Positions 11,129 to 20,689 of a stretch of DNA of 64,000 bases are shown in pieces. This stretch comes from Ralstonia insidiosa (GTDB lineage: Bacteria; Pseudomonadota; Gammaproteobacteria; Burkholderiales; Burkholderiaceae). The notes beneath the pieces were generated by a model, which saw only the letters and a list, made by a program, of their open reading frames with translations, had not been told where the DNA came from and did no database searches. Position numbers and translations under genes: made by a program. Position 1 is the stretch's first letter. Each line of letters begins with the position of its first letter. The DNA lies in NCBI RefSeq assembly GCF_008801405.1, contig NZ_VZPV01000001.1, forward strand, positions 744,001 through 808,000. Reading direction: 5' to 3'.

Positions 11129-12715
11129 ATGTCCGAAGCCACGCCAGACACCACGCTTGAAGCCAACCTGCTGAACCGGGTGACGCTGGGCGATACGTTG
11201 CATCGCAGCGCACGCAAGTTCGGCGCGAAGGTCGCGTTGGTCGATGGCCCGCGCCGCATGACGCATGCCCAGCTCAATGCCGACAGCAACCGCTACGCCC
11301 ATCACCTGCTGGCCAGTGGCCTCAAGCCGGGTGACAAAGTGGCGATGCTTTGCGGCAACTCGGCGCAGTTTCTGGTGGCGGCCTACGGCATCATCAAGGC
11401 GGGGCTGGTGTGGGTGCCCATCAACGCGATGCTTGGGCCAGACGATGTGCGCTACATCCTTGAGCATGCCGAAGTGCGGCACGTGGTGATCGATGCGGCG
11501 CTGTACCCGGTGCTGCGTGAAACGTTGGCAGCGCTCGGGCTACCTGGGCACCAGTGCTTCGGTGAGCCAGCCGCAGGTGGCCCGGAGACTGTCGAGCAGG
11601 CACTGCAAGGTCACGCCGACACGCTGCCCGCCGTGATGATCGATGACCGCGATCTCGCGCTCATCATGTACACCAGCGGCACTACGGGCCGGCCCAAGGG
11701 CGCGATGCATTCGCACCGCTCCGTGCACGCGGCGCTGATGTCCAACATCGCCGGCCTGAACCTGAACGAGAAAGACGTGTTCTCGTGCATCCTGCCGATG
11801 TTTCATTGCGCCCAGTTTTCGACCGCAGCTTCCGCGATGACAGTGGGCGCCACGCTTGTCATCCAGCGCGGCTTCGACCCGACCGCGCTGCTTGACGCGA
11901 TTACCAACGAGCGCATCACGCAGCTATTTGGCTTGCCGCTCATGTACGCCGCGCTGCTGCACCATCCGCTGCGCGCGCAGCGCGATCTCTCCAGCCTGCG
12001 CTTGTGCCTGTATGCCATGGCGCCGATGGCCAAGCCGCTGCTCGAACGGCTGATTGCCGAGGTGTGTCCGAACTTTGCGCTTGGCTCTGGGCAGACGGAA
12101 ATCTTCCCGATGACGATGTACTTTGCGCCCGACCAGCAACTGCAGCGCACCGGCAACTACTGGGGACAGCCGTGCATGGTGAACGAGGCGGCGGTGATGG
12201 ACGACGAGGGCAACCTCCTCGGCCCCAATCAGTTGGGCGAGATCGTGCATCGCGGCCCCAATGTCATGCTCGGCTACTATAAAGACCCGCAGGCCACCGC
12301 CAACGCGCGCCGCTTCGGCTGGCACCACACGGGCGACCTGGGCATGTGGGACGCCGACGGCCAGCTCCAGTTCAAGGACCGCATCAAGGACATGATCAAG
12401 ACCGGCGGCGAGAACGTGCCGTCGCTCAAGGTGGAGGAGGTGCTGTTGCGCCATCCGGCTGTGGCGAATGCCGCAGTGGTCGGGTTGCCGCATGCGCATT
12501 GGGTGGTAGCGGTGGCGGCCTTCGTCTGCCTCAAGCCGGATGCGCAGGCGGATGCGACAGCGTTGCAGGCACACTGCCGCGAACATCTCGGCAGCTTTGA
12601 AGTGCCCAAGCACATCAGCGTGGTCGACAAGCTGCCCATGACGGCCACCGGCAAGATTCAGAAGCACGTGCTGCGCAGCGCCAACCAGACGCTGTTCGAG
12701 AGCGACGCGCGTTGA
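11129..12715 (+). CDS. Acyl-CoA synthetase, AMP-forming (AtuH-like)
   Basis: ANL-superfamily ligase of 528 residues that activates a carboxylic acid to its CoA thioester via an acyl-adenylate. Motifs in order are the P-loop MYTSGTTGRPKG (about 180-191), GSGQTE, the ATP-binding GELV-like block with YYKDP, TGDLGMW, KDMIKTGGENV and the C-terminal TATGKIQK with catalytic Lys at about residue 509. AGGAGACG precedes the ATG. As last gene of the operon it likely supplies the CoA ester consumed by the dehydrogenases and carboxylase. The chain length preferred is not visible. Confidence 0.85.
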   Translation: MSEATPDTTLEANLLNRVTLGDTLHRSARKFGAKVALVDGPRRMTHAQLNADSNRYAHHLLASGLKPGDKVAMLCGNSAQFLVAAYGIIKAGLVWVPINAMLGPDDVRYILEHAEVRHVVIDAALYPVLRETLAALGLPGHQCFGEPAAGGPETVEQALQGHADTLPAVMIDDRDLALIMYTSGTTGRPKGAMHSHRSVHAALMSNIAGLNLNEKDVFSCILPMFHCAQFSTAASAMTVGATLVIQRGFDPTALLDAITNERITQLFGLPLMYAALLHHPLRAQRDLSSLRLCLYAMAPMAKPLLERLIAEVCPNFALGSGQTEIFPMTMYFAPDQQLQRTGNYWGQPCMVNEAAVMDDEGNLLGPNQLGEIVHRGPNVMLGYYKDPQATANARRFGWHHTGDLGMWDADGQLQFKDRIKDMIKTGGENVPSLKVEEVLLRHPAVANAAVVGLPHAHWVVAVAAFVCLKPDAQADATALQAHCREHLGSFEVPKHISVVDKLPMTATGKIQKHVLRSANQTLFESDAR

Positions 12716-12721
12716 GGAAAA

Positions 12722-13387
12722 CTAAGCTGCCGGCTGCGGCGGCGTGCGCAGGATGAAGAGCACCGCCTGATCGGCCAGTGCATCGATGCTGATACCCGCA
12801 CCGGCCTGATACCACTGCGCCGTCCAGTTGAGCGCGCCAAACATCAGCAGGCGGTCCACCGGCGTTGGTTGTGCCCAGTCGCCGGACGCGCGCAGGCGGT
12901 CGATGACGTGGTTCCAGATGCCCTCGTAGCGGTCCTTGAGCGCGATGATGCGTTCCTGCGCGTGCGCATCGAGTGAGCGCCACTCGTACAGCATCACCGG
13001 AATGAAATCCTGATTGGGCGCCAGGATCGTGTAGAGGTGCGCGCGCACCAGTTGGCGCATCGCCTCGCGCGGGGGCTGGCCATCAATGTCGATCGCTTCG
13101 ATGTCGGCCAGCGCCACCGTCAGGCCGTGCTCGATCACGGCTTGCAGGATTTCCTGCTTGGTCTTGAAGTGATAGAACCAGCTGCCCGCATGCACACCCG
13201 TGGCGGCGGCAATGTCGCGCACCGTGGTGTTGCCGTACCCCTTCTCGCGGAACAGTCTGGCGGATTGTTCGATCAGCGCGCGGCGCAGGCCTTCGTTGGC
13301 ATCCTGTGCGGGGCGGCCGCGCTTGCGGCGCGGTGCATCGGCGTCCGTGGTGGATTCTGTTAGGTTGGGTGGTGCGGGTTTCGACAT
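12722..13387 (-). CDS. TetR-family transcriptional regulator
   Basis: 221-residue repressor-type protein with an N-terminal helix-turn-helix (about 35-75; TTVRDIAAATGVHAGSWFYHF) and a C-terminal ligand-binding domain of about 150 residues. The N-terminus is basic and Pro-rich. ATG 13387 is chosen because the HTH would otherwise be preceded by about 75 unstructured residues. The gene converges on the acyl-CoA synthetase with six bases between stops, and lies downstream of the metallo-hydrolase on the same strand. It is a candidate regulator of the Atu-like operon, analogous in family to AtuR. That link is inference. Confidence 0.82.
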   Translation of the reverse strand: MSKPAPPNLTESTTDADAPRRKRGRPAQDANEGLRRALIEQSARLFREKGYGNTTVRDIAAATGVHAGSWFYHFKTKQEILQAVIEHGLTVALADIEAIDIDGQPPREAMRQLVRAHLYTILAPNQDFIPVMLYEWRSLDAHAQERIIALKDRYEGIWNHVIDRLRASGDWAQPTPVDRLLMFGALNWTAQWYQAGAGISIDALADQAVLFILRTPPQPAA

Positions 13388-13433
13388 GCCTGGCGAAGAG
13401 AAACGGCTTCGCTGCATTGTAGCGACCGGCAGC

Positions 13434-14399
13434 TCAATCGCGGTTGCGGATTTGCCCTTGCTCGACCGTGGCGGCACCGGCCTTGACCAGCGCGCCGATG
13501 GCGGCATCCAGCAGGTCCGTCATCGACTGGTTTGCAAAGAAGCGCGCCTGCAGGCGTGTCATCAGCGTGGTCTGCGTGAACCACGCGAACAACGCTTCGT
13601 GCGAGAGCGCCTGCTGCTCCAGCAGCTTGAACTTCACCAGCACGCGAATGGCATGCAGCGCATTGCGTTCTGGGTCCGCACGCAGATACGCGAGCCGCCC
13701 GAGCGATGCGTCGATGGCGGCGCCAACTTCAGTGAACGGCCGGCCATGTCCCGGAATCACCACGCGCACATCGAGCTGCGCGATGCGCTCCAGAATGGCC
13801 TGCTGTTCTGCAAAGCCGCTCTCGCCCTCCAGCTCGGGAAAGATGATGCCGAAACCGCGCTCCCACAGTGCATCGGCTGAGAGCAGCACGCGCGACTCCG
13901 GGCTGTAGAGAATGACGGCGTTGGGATCATGCCCCGGCGCGCTGATGACCTGCCAGTCGAAGCCGCCCAGGTGCACGGTCATGCCGTCGGCCAGGCCCGC
14001 ATCGGCATCGCTGTCGGGCAGCGTGAAGCGGGCGCATTCCTGGCCGGTGGGGCCGTAGCTGAGGGCGTCGGTGTCCCAGCGGCGCACATCGTCGACCTGC
14101 GCAGCGGGCACGCGGGTGTGGCAGCTGTACAGTGCCTGCAGCGCCGCGTTGCCGCCGCAGTGGTCGGAGTGCAGGTGCGTGTTCAGCAGACGGCGTAGTG
14201 GCTTGCCTTGCAGCGCGTGCTGCACCAGCGCCACCGTTTGCGGTGCGTGCGTGAGGTAGCCGGAGTCGACCAGCGCGCAGCCGCCGTGCTCGCCGTCACC
14301 AACCTCGTCATCGAAGAAGAGGATGTTGTTGGACGACAGCCAGCCGCGCTCGAACACGCGCATCGAATTGGGGAGGGTGATGATGTCGTGTTCGGCCAT
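13434..14399 (-). CDS. Metallo-beta-lactamase-fold hydrolase
   Basis: 321-residue MBL-fold protein with the dizinc motif THLHSDH (His75, His77, Asp79, His80), a later ISAPGHDPNA and VIPGHGRP. It lacks a signal peptide, so it is cytosolic. The C-terminal part (about 220-321) is helical and resembles that of glyoxalase II-like or acyl-CoA thioesterase-like MBL proteins. It precedes the TetR gene by 46 bases and follows the DUF1289 gene by 12 bases. The substrate is unknown. A second MBL protein lies at the other end of the leucine block (35763). Confidence 0.8.
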   Translation of the reverse strand: MAEHDIITLPNSMRVFERGWLSSNNILFFDDEVGDGEHGGCALVDSGYLTHAPQTVALVQHALQGKPLRRLLNTHLHSDHCGGNAALQALYSCHTRVPAAQVDDVRRWDTDALSYGPTGQECARFTLPDSDADAGLADGMTVHLGGFDWQVISAPGHDPNAVILYSPESRVLLSADALWERGFGIIFPELEGESGFAEQQAILERIAQLDVRVVIPGHGRPFTEVGAAIDASLGRLAYLRADPERNALHAIRVLVKFKLLEQQALSHEALFAWFTQTTLMTRLQARFFANQSMTDLLDAAIGALVKAGAATVEQGQIRNRD

Positions 14400-14411
14400 G
14401 TTGGTGTGGGG

Positions 14412-14678
14412 TCAGGCGCGGGGGGTGTCGTTGAGCCAGGCGCAGGCGCGTTCGGGCAGCGTCTGCCAGACGGCGAGGCGCGCCGCGTCGCTCATGGTCG
14501 ACCAGGCGGCAATCTCGTCGATCGTGCGCATGCAACCGAGGCATAGGCCACGCGCGTCATCCATCTTGCACACGCTGATGCACGGCGACGTGACCGGCTG
14601 TGCGCGCTCGGCTTGCGCGCGGCTATTGCGCAGCTTGCCCAGCGAGAGCTTCAGTTGTGCGCGGGTGCAACTGTCCAT
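14412..14678 (-). CDS. DUF1289 cysteine-rich small protein
   Basis: 88-residue protein with the family's four-Cys pattern, CISVCKMDDARGLCLGC (about residues 33-49), suited to binding a metal or Fe-S cluster. A Trp-rich tail with a repeated small helical pattern follows. The function of the family is unknown. ATG 14678 is taken as start. A TTG nine codons upstream would overlap the preceding gene by 17 bases and has no clear ribosome site. The gene follows the YbaK gene by ten bases. Confidence 0.75.
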   Translation of the reverse strand: MDSCTRAQLKLSLGKLRNSRAQAERAQPVTSPCISVCKMDDARGLCLGCMRTIDEIAAWSTMSDAARLAVWQTLPERACAWLNDTPRA

Positions 14679-14688
14679 CGATGTTCGA

Positions 14689-15189
14689 TCAATCACGCTG
14701 GGCAATGTCGGCCACAGGCGCGCCGGTCATCGCTTCCAGCTCGGCGGGCGTGAGGTTGAACACCGCGTGCGGATGGCCGGCGGCGGCCCACACGCTGGCG
14801 TACTGGAAGAGGTCTTGATCGAGCAGCATGACCGGTTTGACCGCATGGCCGACCGGGCACACGCCGCCAATCGCATAACCCGTCTTCTCGCGCACGAACT
14901 TGGCGTCGGCCTTGGCGAGTGCACCCACGTGCGCGGAAACCTTTGCCTCGTCGACCCGATTGGTGCCGCTGGCAATCACCAGCACCGGCACGTCGTCTTT
15001 GGCGCGGCGGAAGATGATCGACTTGGCGATCTCCGCCACCGAGCAGCCCAGGCCGGCAGCGGCTTCAGCAGAGGTCTTGCCGGTGGCCGGCAGCATCACG
15101 ATGGCTTTTTCATAGCCGAGCGTGCGCAGGTGGTCCGCCACGCGCTGGGCGGATTCGGGCAGGGGGGCGTTCGTGTCGGGTGCGGTCAT
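14689..15189 (-). CDS. YbaK/EbsC-family aminoacyl-tRNA deacylase
   Basis: 166-residue single-domain protein of the YbaK/ProX editing family, which hydrolyses mischarged aminoacyl-tRNAs such as Cys-tRNA(Pro). Visible family features are the conserved Lys in AEIAKSIIFR (about residues 41-50), ASGTNRVDEAK and the Gly-rich GYAIGGVCPVGH segment. ATG 15189 was chosen because the family domain starts directly after it. It lies 22 bases after the HMG-CoA lyase gene. The exact tRNA substrate cannot be assigned. Confidence 0.82.
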   Translation of the reverse strand: MTAPDTNAPLPESAQRVADHLRTLGYEKAIVMLPATGKTSAEAAAGLGCSVAEIAKSIIFRRAKDDVPVLVIASGTNRVDEAKVSAHVGALAKADAKFVREKTGYAIGGVCPVGHAVKPVMLLDQDLFQYASVWAAAGHPHAVFNLTPAELEAMTGAPVADIAQRD

Positions 15190-15211
15190 CGTCGTTGTTC
15201 TTTGTGAAGGT

Positions 15212-16141
15212 TCAGATGCAGGCCTGGGCGATCTGGTCTTGCAGCTTGAGCAGCAGTGCGCGGCCTGCGCGTGAAGCGGTAGGGCGACCAATGGCTTGGG
15301 AAATGAAATCACCCGCCAGCACCACCTTGTCCAGGTCGATGCCGGTGCGGATGCCGAGGCCGTGCAGCAGGTACAGCACATCTTCGGTCGCCACGTTGCC
15401 GGTCGCGCCCTTGGCGTACGGGCAGCCGCCCAGCCCCGCCACCGACGCGTGGAAGATGTGGATGCCGACTTCCAGGCTGGCGAGGATGTTGGCCAGCGCT
15501 TGGCCATACGTGTCGTGGAAGTGGCCGGAGAGGCGGTCGATCGGGAACGTTGCCGCAGCGGCTTCCATCACCGTCTTCACGCGCCCGGCGGTGCCCACGC
15601 CAATGGTGTCGGCAATGTCGATCTCATCGCAGCCGAGGTCCGCCATGCGCTTGATCACATCGACGACCGACGACACCGGCACCTCACCCTGATACGGGCA
15701 GCCCAGCGAGCACGAGATCGACCCGCGCACGCGAATGCCCGCATCCTTGGCAGCCTTGGCCACCGGCACGAAGCGTTCGATCGATTCCGCAATCGAGCAG
15801 TTGATGTTCTTCTGCGCAAAAGCCTCGCTGGCCGCGCTGAAGATCACGATCTCATCCGCGCCCGCCGCCGCAGCGCCTTCAAAGCCTTTCATATTCGGCG
15901 TGAGCACCGAATACAGCGTGCCCGGCCGGCGCTGGATGCGCGCCATCACGTCGGCGCCGTCGGCCATCGCCGGCACCCACTTGGGCGACACGAACGACGC
16001 GGCTTCCACGTTGACGAAACCGGCGTCGGACAGCCGGTTCACCAGCTCGACCTTGGTGTCGGTCGAGACCGGCGCCTTCTCGTTTTGCAGGCCGTCGCGC
16101 GGGCCGACTTCGACCACCTTCACAAATTGCGGGTAGCTCAT
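15212..16141 (-). CDS. liuE: Hydroxymethylglutaryl-CoA lyase
   Basis: 309-residue TIM-barrel lyase that cleaves HMG-CoA to acetoacetate and acetyl-CoA, the last step of leucine degradation and a shared exit for carboxylated terpene products. Seen: the catalytic VGPRDGLQNE near residues 12-21, metal-binding HFHDTYGQA, and the signature GLGGCPYAKGATGN with the catalytic Cys near residue 239. GAGG lies before the ATG at 16141. Only one base separates it from the upstream dehydrogenase stop, so the two genes share a transcript that begins behind a LiuR-type box. Confidence 0.92.
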   Translation of the reverse strand: MSYPQFVKVVEVGPRDGLQNEKAPVSTDTKVELVNRLSDAGFVNVEAASFVSPKWVPAMADGADVMARIQRRPGTLYSVLTPNMKGFEGAAAAGADEIVIFSAASEAFAQKNINCSIAESIERFVPVAKAAKDAGIRVRGSISCSLGCPYQGEVPVSSVVDVIKRMADLGCDEIDIADTIGVGTAGRVKTVMEAAAATFPIDRLSGHFHDTYGQALANILASLEVGIHIFHASVAGLGGCPYAKGATGNVATEDVLYLLHGLGIRTGIDLDKVVLAGDFISQAIGRPTASRAGRALLLKLQDQIAQACI

Positions 16142-16142
16142 C

Positions 16143-17084
16143 TCAATAACCTCGTTGCAGATCGACGATGCCGACGATCGGTTCGCCAGCTTCCAGCGCG
16201 CGAATCTTCCGCGCGATCTGGGCAATGCTCACTTCGCGCAGCGTCAGCGCCGAAATATGCGGCGTGATGTGGATGCGCGGTTCAGTCCAGAACGGGTGAT
16301 CGACGGGCAGCGGCTCCTTGCGGAACACGTCGAGCGCGGCGCCGGCAATGTGCCCGCTGCGAACGGCGGCCAGCAGGTCGTCTTCCACGACATGCTTGCC
16401 GCGTGCCACGTTGACGAGGAACGCGCCCGGCGCAAGTTGCGCGAGCAGCTTGGCGTCGATCACGTTCTCGGTGTCGGCGGTGAGCGGCAGTACGTTCACC
16501 AGCACGCGCGTTCCGGAGAGGAAGCCGGGCAGCGCATCGGCCCCGGCGCGGCAATCGATGCCGTCGATGGCTTTGGTCGAACGGCTCCACCCGCGGACCG
16601 GAAAGCCGAAGCCCGCCAGCGTCTTGGCAATGTGTGTGCCGAGCACGCCCAGCCCCAGCACGCCGACGACAAACTCGTCGCGGTTGAACGGCTTGAGGAA
16701 GCGCCACATCTTGGCTTGCTGCTGACGCTCGTACTCGTCGAGCCGGCGGAAGAAGCGCAGCACCGCGTGCGTGACGTATTCGCCCATCTGCGCGGCCATG
16801 CCGGCGTCGTCCAGGCGCACGATCGGCAGCCCTTCGGGAATGGCATCGGGCGACTGCGCACGCAGGCCGAGGATGGCATCGACACCCGCGCCCAGGTTGA
16901 ACACCGCGCGCAAATCCGTGCGCCCGCGCAGCATGTCGGCAGGCGGCTGCCAGACTACGGCGTAATCAGCGTCCTGCGCCGCACCGTGCTCCCACACCGA
17001 CAGCCGCGCTTCAGGCAGCGCCTGCGCAAAACCATCGAGCCAGGGTTGGGGCTTGCCGTCGGGCGTGTAGATCTGGATGTGCAT
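16143..17084 (-). CDS. D-isomer-specific 2-hydroxyacid dehydrogenase (GhrA-type)
   Basis: 313-residue NAD(P)-dependent dehydrogenase resembling glyoxylate/hydroxypyruvate reductase A. The cofactor motif is VLGLGVLGTHIA (about 142-153). The catalytic Arg is in NVARGKHV and the Glu in FRKEPLPVDHPFW, with the His in ITPHISA. It is the first gene behind the LiuR-type palindrome at 17118 and is fused in transcription to HMG-CoA lyase. That suggests a role beside leucine or glyoxylate-shunt metabolism. The physiological substrate is not evident. Confidence 0.83.
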   Translation of the reverse strand: MHIQIYTPDGKPQPWLDGFAQALPEARLSVWEHGAAQDADYAVVWQPPADMLRGRTDLRAVFNLGAGVDAILGLRAQSPDAIPEGLPIVRLDDAGMAAQMGEYVTHAVLRFFRRLDEYERQQQAKMWRFLKPFNRDEFVVGVLGLGVLGTHIAKTLAGFGFPVRGWSRSTKAIDGIDCRAGADALPGFLSGTRVLVNVLPLTADTENVIDAKLLAQLAPGAFLVNVARGKHVVEDDLLAAVRSGHIAGAALDVFRKEPLPVDHPFWTEPRIHITPHISALTLREVSIAQIARKIRALEAGEPIVGIVDLQRGY

Positions 17085-17117
17085 GTGGGGCGACTTCGAG
17101 TGCGGGATGGATGCTGG

Positions 17118-17133
17118 TTGACGTATACGTCAA
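17118..17133 (-). promoter_or_regulatory. LiuR-type operator upstream of the HMG-CoA lyase operon
   Basis: A perfect 16-base palindrome, TTGACGTATACGTCAA, with the ACGT-n2-ACGT core known for LiuR-family MerR regulators. It lies 34 bases upstream of the 2-hydroxyacid dehydrogenase ATG. Similar boxes lie at 35062 and 35681, next to liuR. Binding itself is inferred. Confidence 0.75.
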
Positions 17134-17173
17134 GCAGTGTAGCAGGGGCCGCCGAGGCGCGTGGCGGCTGGTT

Positions 17174-17569
17174 TTAGTGCTGTCCGGGCCACAGGTGCGC
17201 AAAGTCGAAGGACAGTTGTCGGTGGTGCCGGATCGACAGCAGATAGATCGTTTCACCGAGATGGGCGTACAAGACGAGGTACTCCTGAAGGACGTACTCG
17301 CGCAGTTCGCCGTCGGCAACGCGTGCCAGTTGACGTTTCAGTTGGCCCTGCTTTGTAAGCGCCTCGACCGATGTCGCCGTCCTCGATAGCAGCGGTGGCC
17401 CCATCGTCGGAAATTGCTCCAGATTGGGAACAACGGTCTCCGTCAATTCATCGAGCAGGCGGTCGTAGCCTTCGGGAAATTCGCGTTCGATCCAGAACGC
17501 TTCGATGGCTTCGAGGTTGTGTTCGAAGTTCTCCGTCAACTTGACGGATAAGCGTGGTTTGCGCGCCAT
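17174..17569 (-). CDS. ParE/RelE-superfamily toxin
   Basis: 131-residue protein with the ParE/RelE look: an N-terminal helix pair (LTENFEHNLEAIEAFW), then a basic beta-sheet ending LREYVLQEYLVLYAHLGETIYLLSI. It is somewhat longer than typical 90-100 residue toxins because of the middle segment. It lies 7 bases downstream of an antitoxin gene of the Phd/YefM type. RelE members cut mRNA on the ribosome and ParE members poison gyrase. Which applies here cannot be decided. Confidence 0.78.
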   Translation of the reverse strand: MARKPRLSVKLTENFEHNLEAIEAFWIEREFPEGYDRLLDELTETVVPNLEQFPTMGPPLLSRTATSVEALTKQGQLKRQLARVADGELREYVLQEYLVLYAHLGETIYLLSIRHHRQLSFDFAHLWPGQH

Positions 17570-17576
17570 CCGTCAG

Positions 17577-17873
17577 CTATGCCTTGCTGCCACGCCGGCG
17601 CTTCAACGCGCCGAGTGCTTGTCGGGCATCCTTGACGCGCCCGGCCTCCACATCAGCCAACCCCTTAGCGGCATCGTCCAGCAGCAGCAGATGAATCCGT
17701 GCGCGTTCAAGCTGGTGGTAGTAGTCGAGCCGTTGCGCGTCGATCAGGGCTATATAGCTCTCGCCGTTTTTGGTGACGATCTTCTCTGCGCCAGCTTTAA
17801 CCTGCTCGGCCAACTCTGACAGGTTGGCGCGCGCTTGGGATAGCGGAATCACGTCGCGTGCTGAAAAAGCCAT
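17577..17873 (-). CDS. Phd/YefM-family antitoxin
   Basis: 98-residue antitoxin with the Phd/YefM DNA-binding domain in its first 60 residues (IPLSQARANLSELAEQV, VTKNGESYIALI) and a helical C-terminus rich in Ala, Arg and Lys that would wrap the toxin. A near-ideal GAGGAGG precedes the ATG by 5 bases, stronger than the toxin's site, as expected for antitoxin excess. Tandem GTACATAAT repeats lie just upstream for autoregulation. Confidence 0.8.
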   Translation of the reverse strand: MAFSARDVIPLSQARANLSELAEQVKAGAEKIVTKNGESYIALIDAQRLDYYHQLERARIHLLLLDDAAKGLADVEAGRVKDARQALGALKRRRGSKA

Positions 17874-17894
17874 AGCAGCCTCCTCACGAAATCA

Positions 17895-17915
17895 GTACAT
17901 AATTCTGTACATAAT
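17895..17915 (-). promoter_or_regulatory. Toxin-antitoxin operator, tandem GTACATAAT repeats
   Basis: GTACATAAT occurs at 17895-17903 and again at 17907-17915, a 12-base period. The second copy creates the TGTACA core used by YefM-type repressors. It lies about 22 bases before the antitoxin ATG, in a locally AT-rich patch that could also hold the -10 box. Confidence 0.6.
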
Positions 17916-17965
17916 ACACGCGTTGAAGAGTGGACCGCCCAAGCGCGCGGCGGCCCACTTTGGCG

Positions 17966-19990
<2,025 letters not shown>

Positions 19991-20020
19991 TTGGTGTTTG
20001 TCTCCGGTGTTCTCTGCATC

Positions 20021-20038
20021 TTCTGCACTTGTGGTGCA
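20021..20038. repeat. TTCTGCACTTGTGGTGCA leader motif, copy A
   Basis: An 18-base sequence containing a TGCAC-ttgtg-GTGCA inverted repeat, 31 bases upstream of the MCC alpha start. The identical 18 bases occur at 30355-30372, 36 bases upstream of the thiolase start. Both lie between the gene and its adjacent structured repeat. Confidence 0.6.
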
Positions 20039-20176
20039 TCCCTTTTTTGGCTTCCGCCAAGGAAGGGCCTTGTAGTCCATCCCTTGTTTCATCCCCTGCC
20101 GGGGCTGACTCACTTTTCTTTGTCTTGCCAAAGAAAAGTAAGCAAAAGAAAGGCGCGCCCGAGATGGCGACCCCCT

Positions 20177-20269
20177 CCTTGAATTTGTGTAACCGGGCGG
20201 AGACGGGGAAAACTCGCTTCGCTCAGACAGTTCCCCGTCTTATTTCCGCCCGCTTACACAAATTCAAGG
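20177..20269. repeat. Hairpin 1 of repeat copy A
   Basis: Near-perfect stem from CCTTGAATTTGTGTAA to its complement, continuing through CGGGCGGA and GACGGGGAA. The 20-base apical loop is AACTCGCTTCGCTCAGACAG, which is complementary to the loop of hairpin 2. Confidence 0.8.
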
Positions 20270-20463
20270 CGCCATCTAGGGCAGGAACGTCAACGGCCAA
20301 ACCGTTGGTGTGCATGCGCTGTCAGGCTCTCGTTTGTTGCTGTGTGCTGCTTTGCTTCGCTCGCGATCTTCGACTGCTTTTGCAGGTTCAGCTTCGCGTC
20401 TTGCTGCGTATCTACTACTGCGTTTGTGCTCCGATGGTGTGGCCGTTGGAGCCCTTGATGGCG

Positions 20464-20556
20464 CCTTGAATTTCTGTTGCAGAGAGGAAAAAGGAAGGGG
20501 AACTGTTTGAGCGAAGCGAGTTTTCCCCTTCCCCTCTCTGCGACATAAATTCAAGG
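20464..20556. repeat. Hairpin 2 of repeat copy A
   Basis: The stem begins with the same CCTTGAATTT as hairpin 1 and continues through GCAGAGAGG and GGAAGGGGAA with a small A-rich bulge. The loop is CTGTTTGAGCGAAGCGAGTT. Confidence 0.8.
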
Positions 20557-20689
20557 GGAAGTCGCCATCTCGGGCGCGCCTTTCTTTTGCTTACTTTTCT
20601 TTGGCAAGACAAAGAAAAGTGAGTCAGCCCCGGCAGGGGATGAAACAAGGGATGGACCACAAACAAAAAACCATCCCCCATCCAACACA

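Larger units (their letters stand above)
20075..20657. repeat. Structured intergenic repeat, copy A (nested palindromes)
   Basis: This ~583-base element fills most of the 699-base space between the MCC alpha subunit gene and bioB. It is built symmetrically: a left arm of about 100 bases, a 93-base hairpin, an asymmetric core of about 194 bases (20270-20463), a second 93-base hairpin, and a right arm inverted to the left arm. Each arm also holds a small hairpin, such as ACTTTTCTTTG-n6-CAAAGAAAAGT at 20112-20139. No transposase, no coding pattern and no target duplication are visible. A second copy lies at 30402-30998 in the same orientation. It may be a structured RNA, a large REP/BIME-like element or a MITE; which is unknown. 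Confidence 0.85.

Noticed and set aside
19991..20131. Extended N-terminus for the MCC alpha subunit
   Set aside because: The extra 47 codons run into the structured repeat. ATG 19990 begins exactly at the family sequence and has a ribosome site.
20029..20469. Open frames inside the repeat copies (also about 30494-30941)
   Set aside because: Both strands and several frames stay open because of the palindromic sequence. Peptides repeat between copies and frames and resemble no protein.
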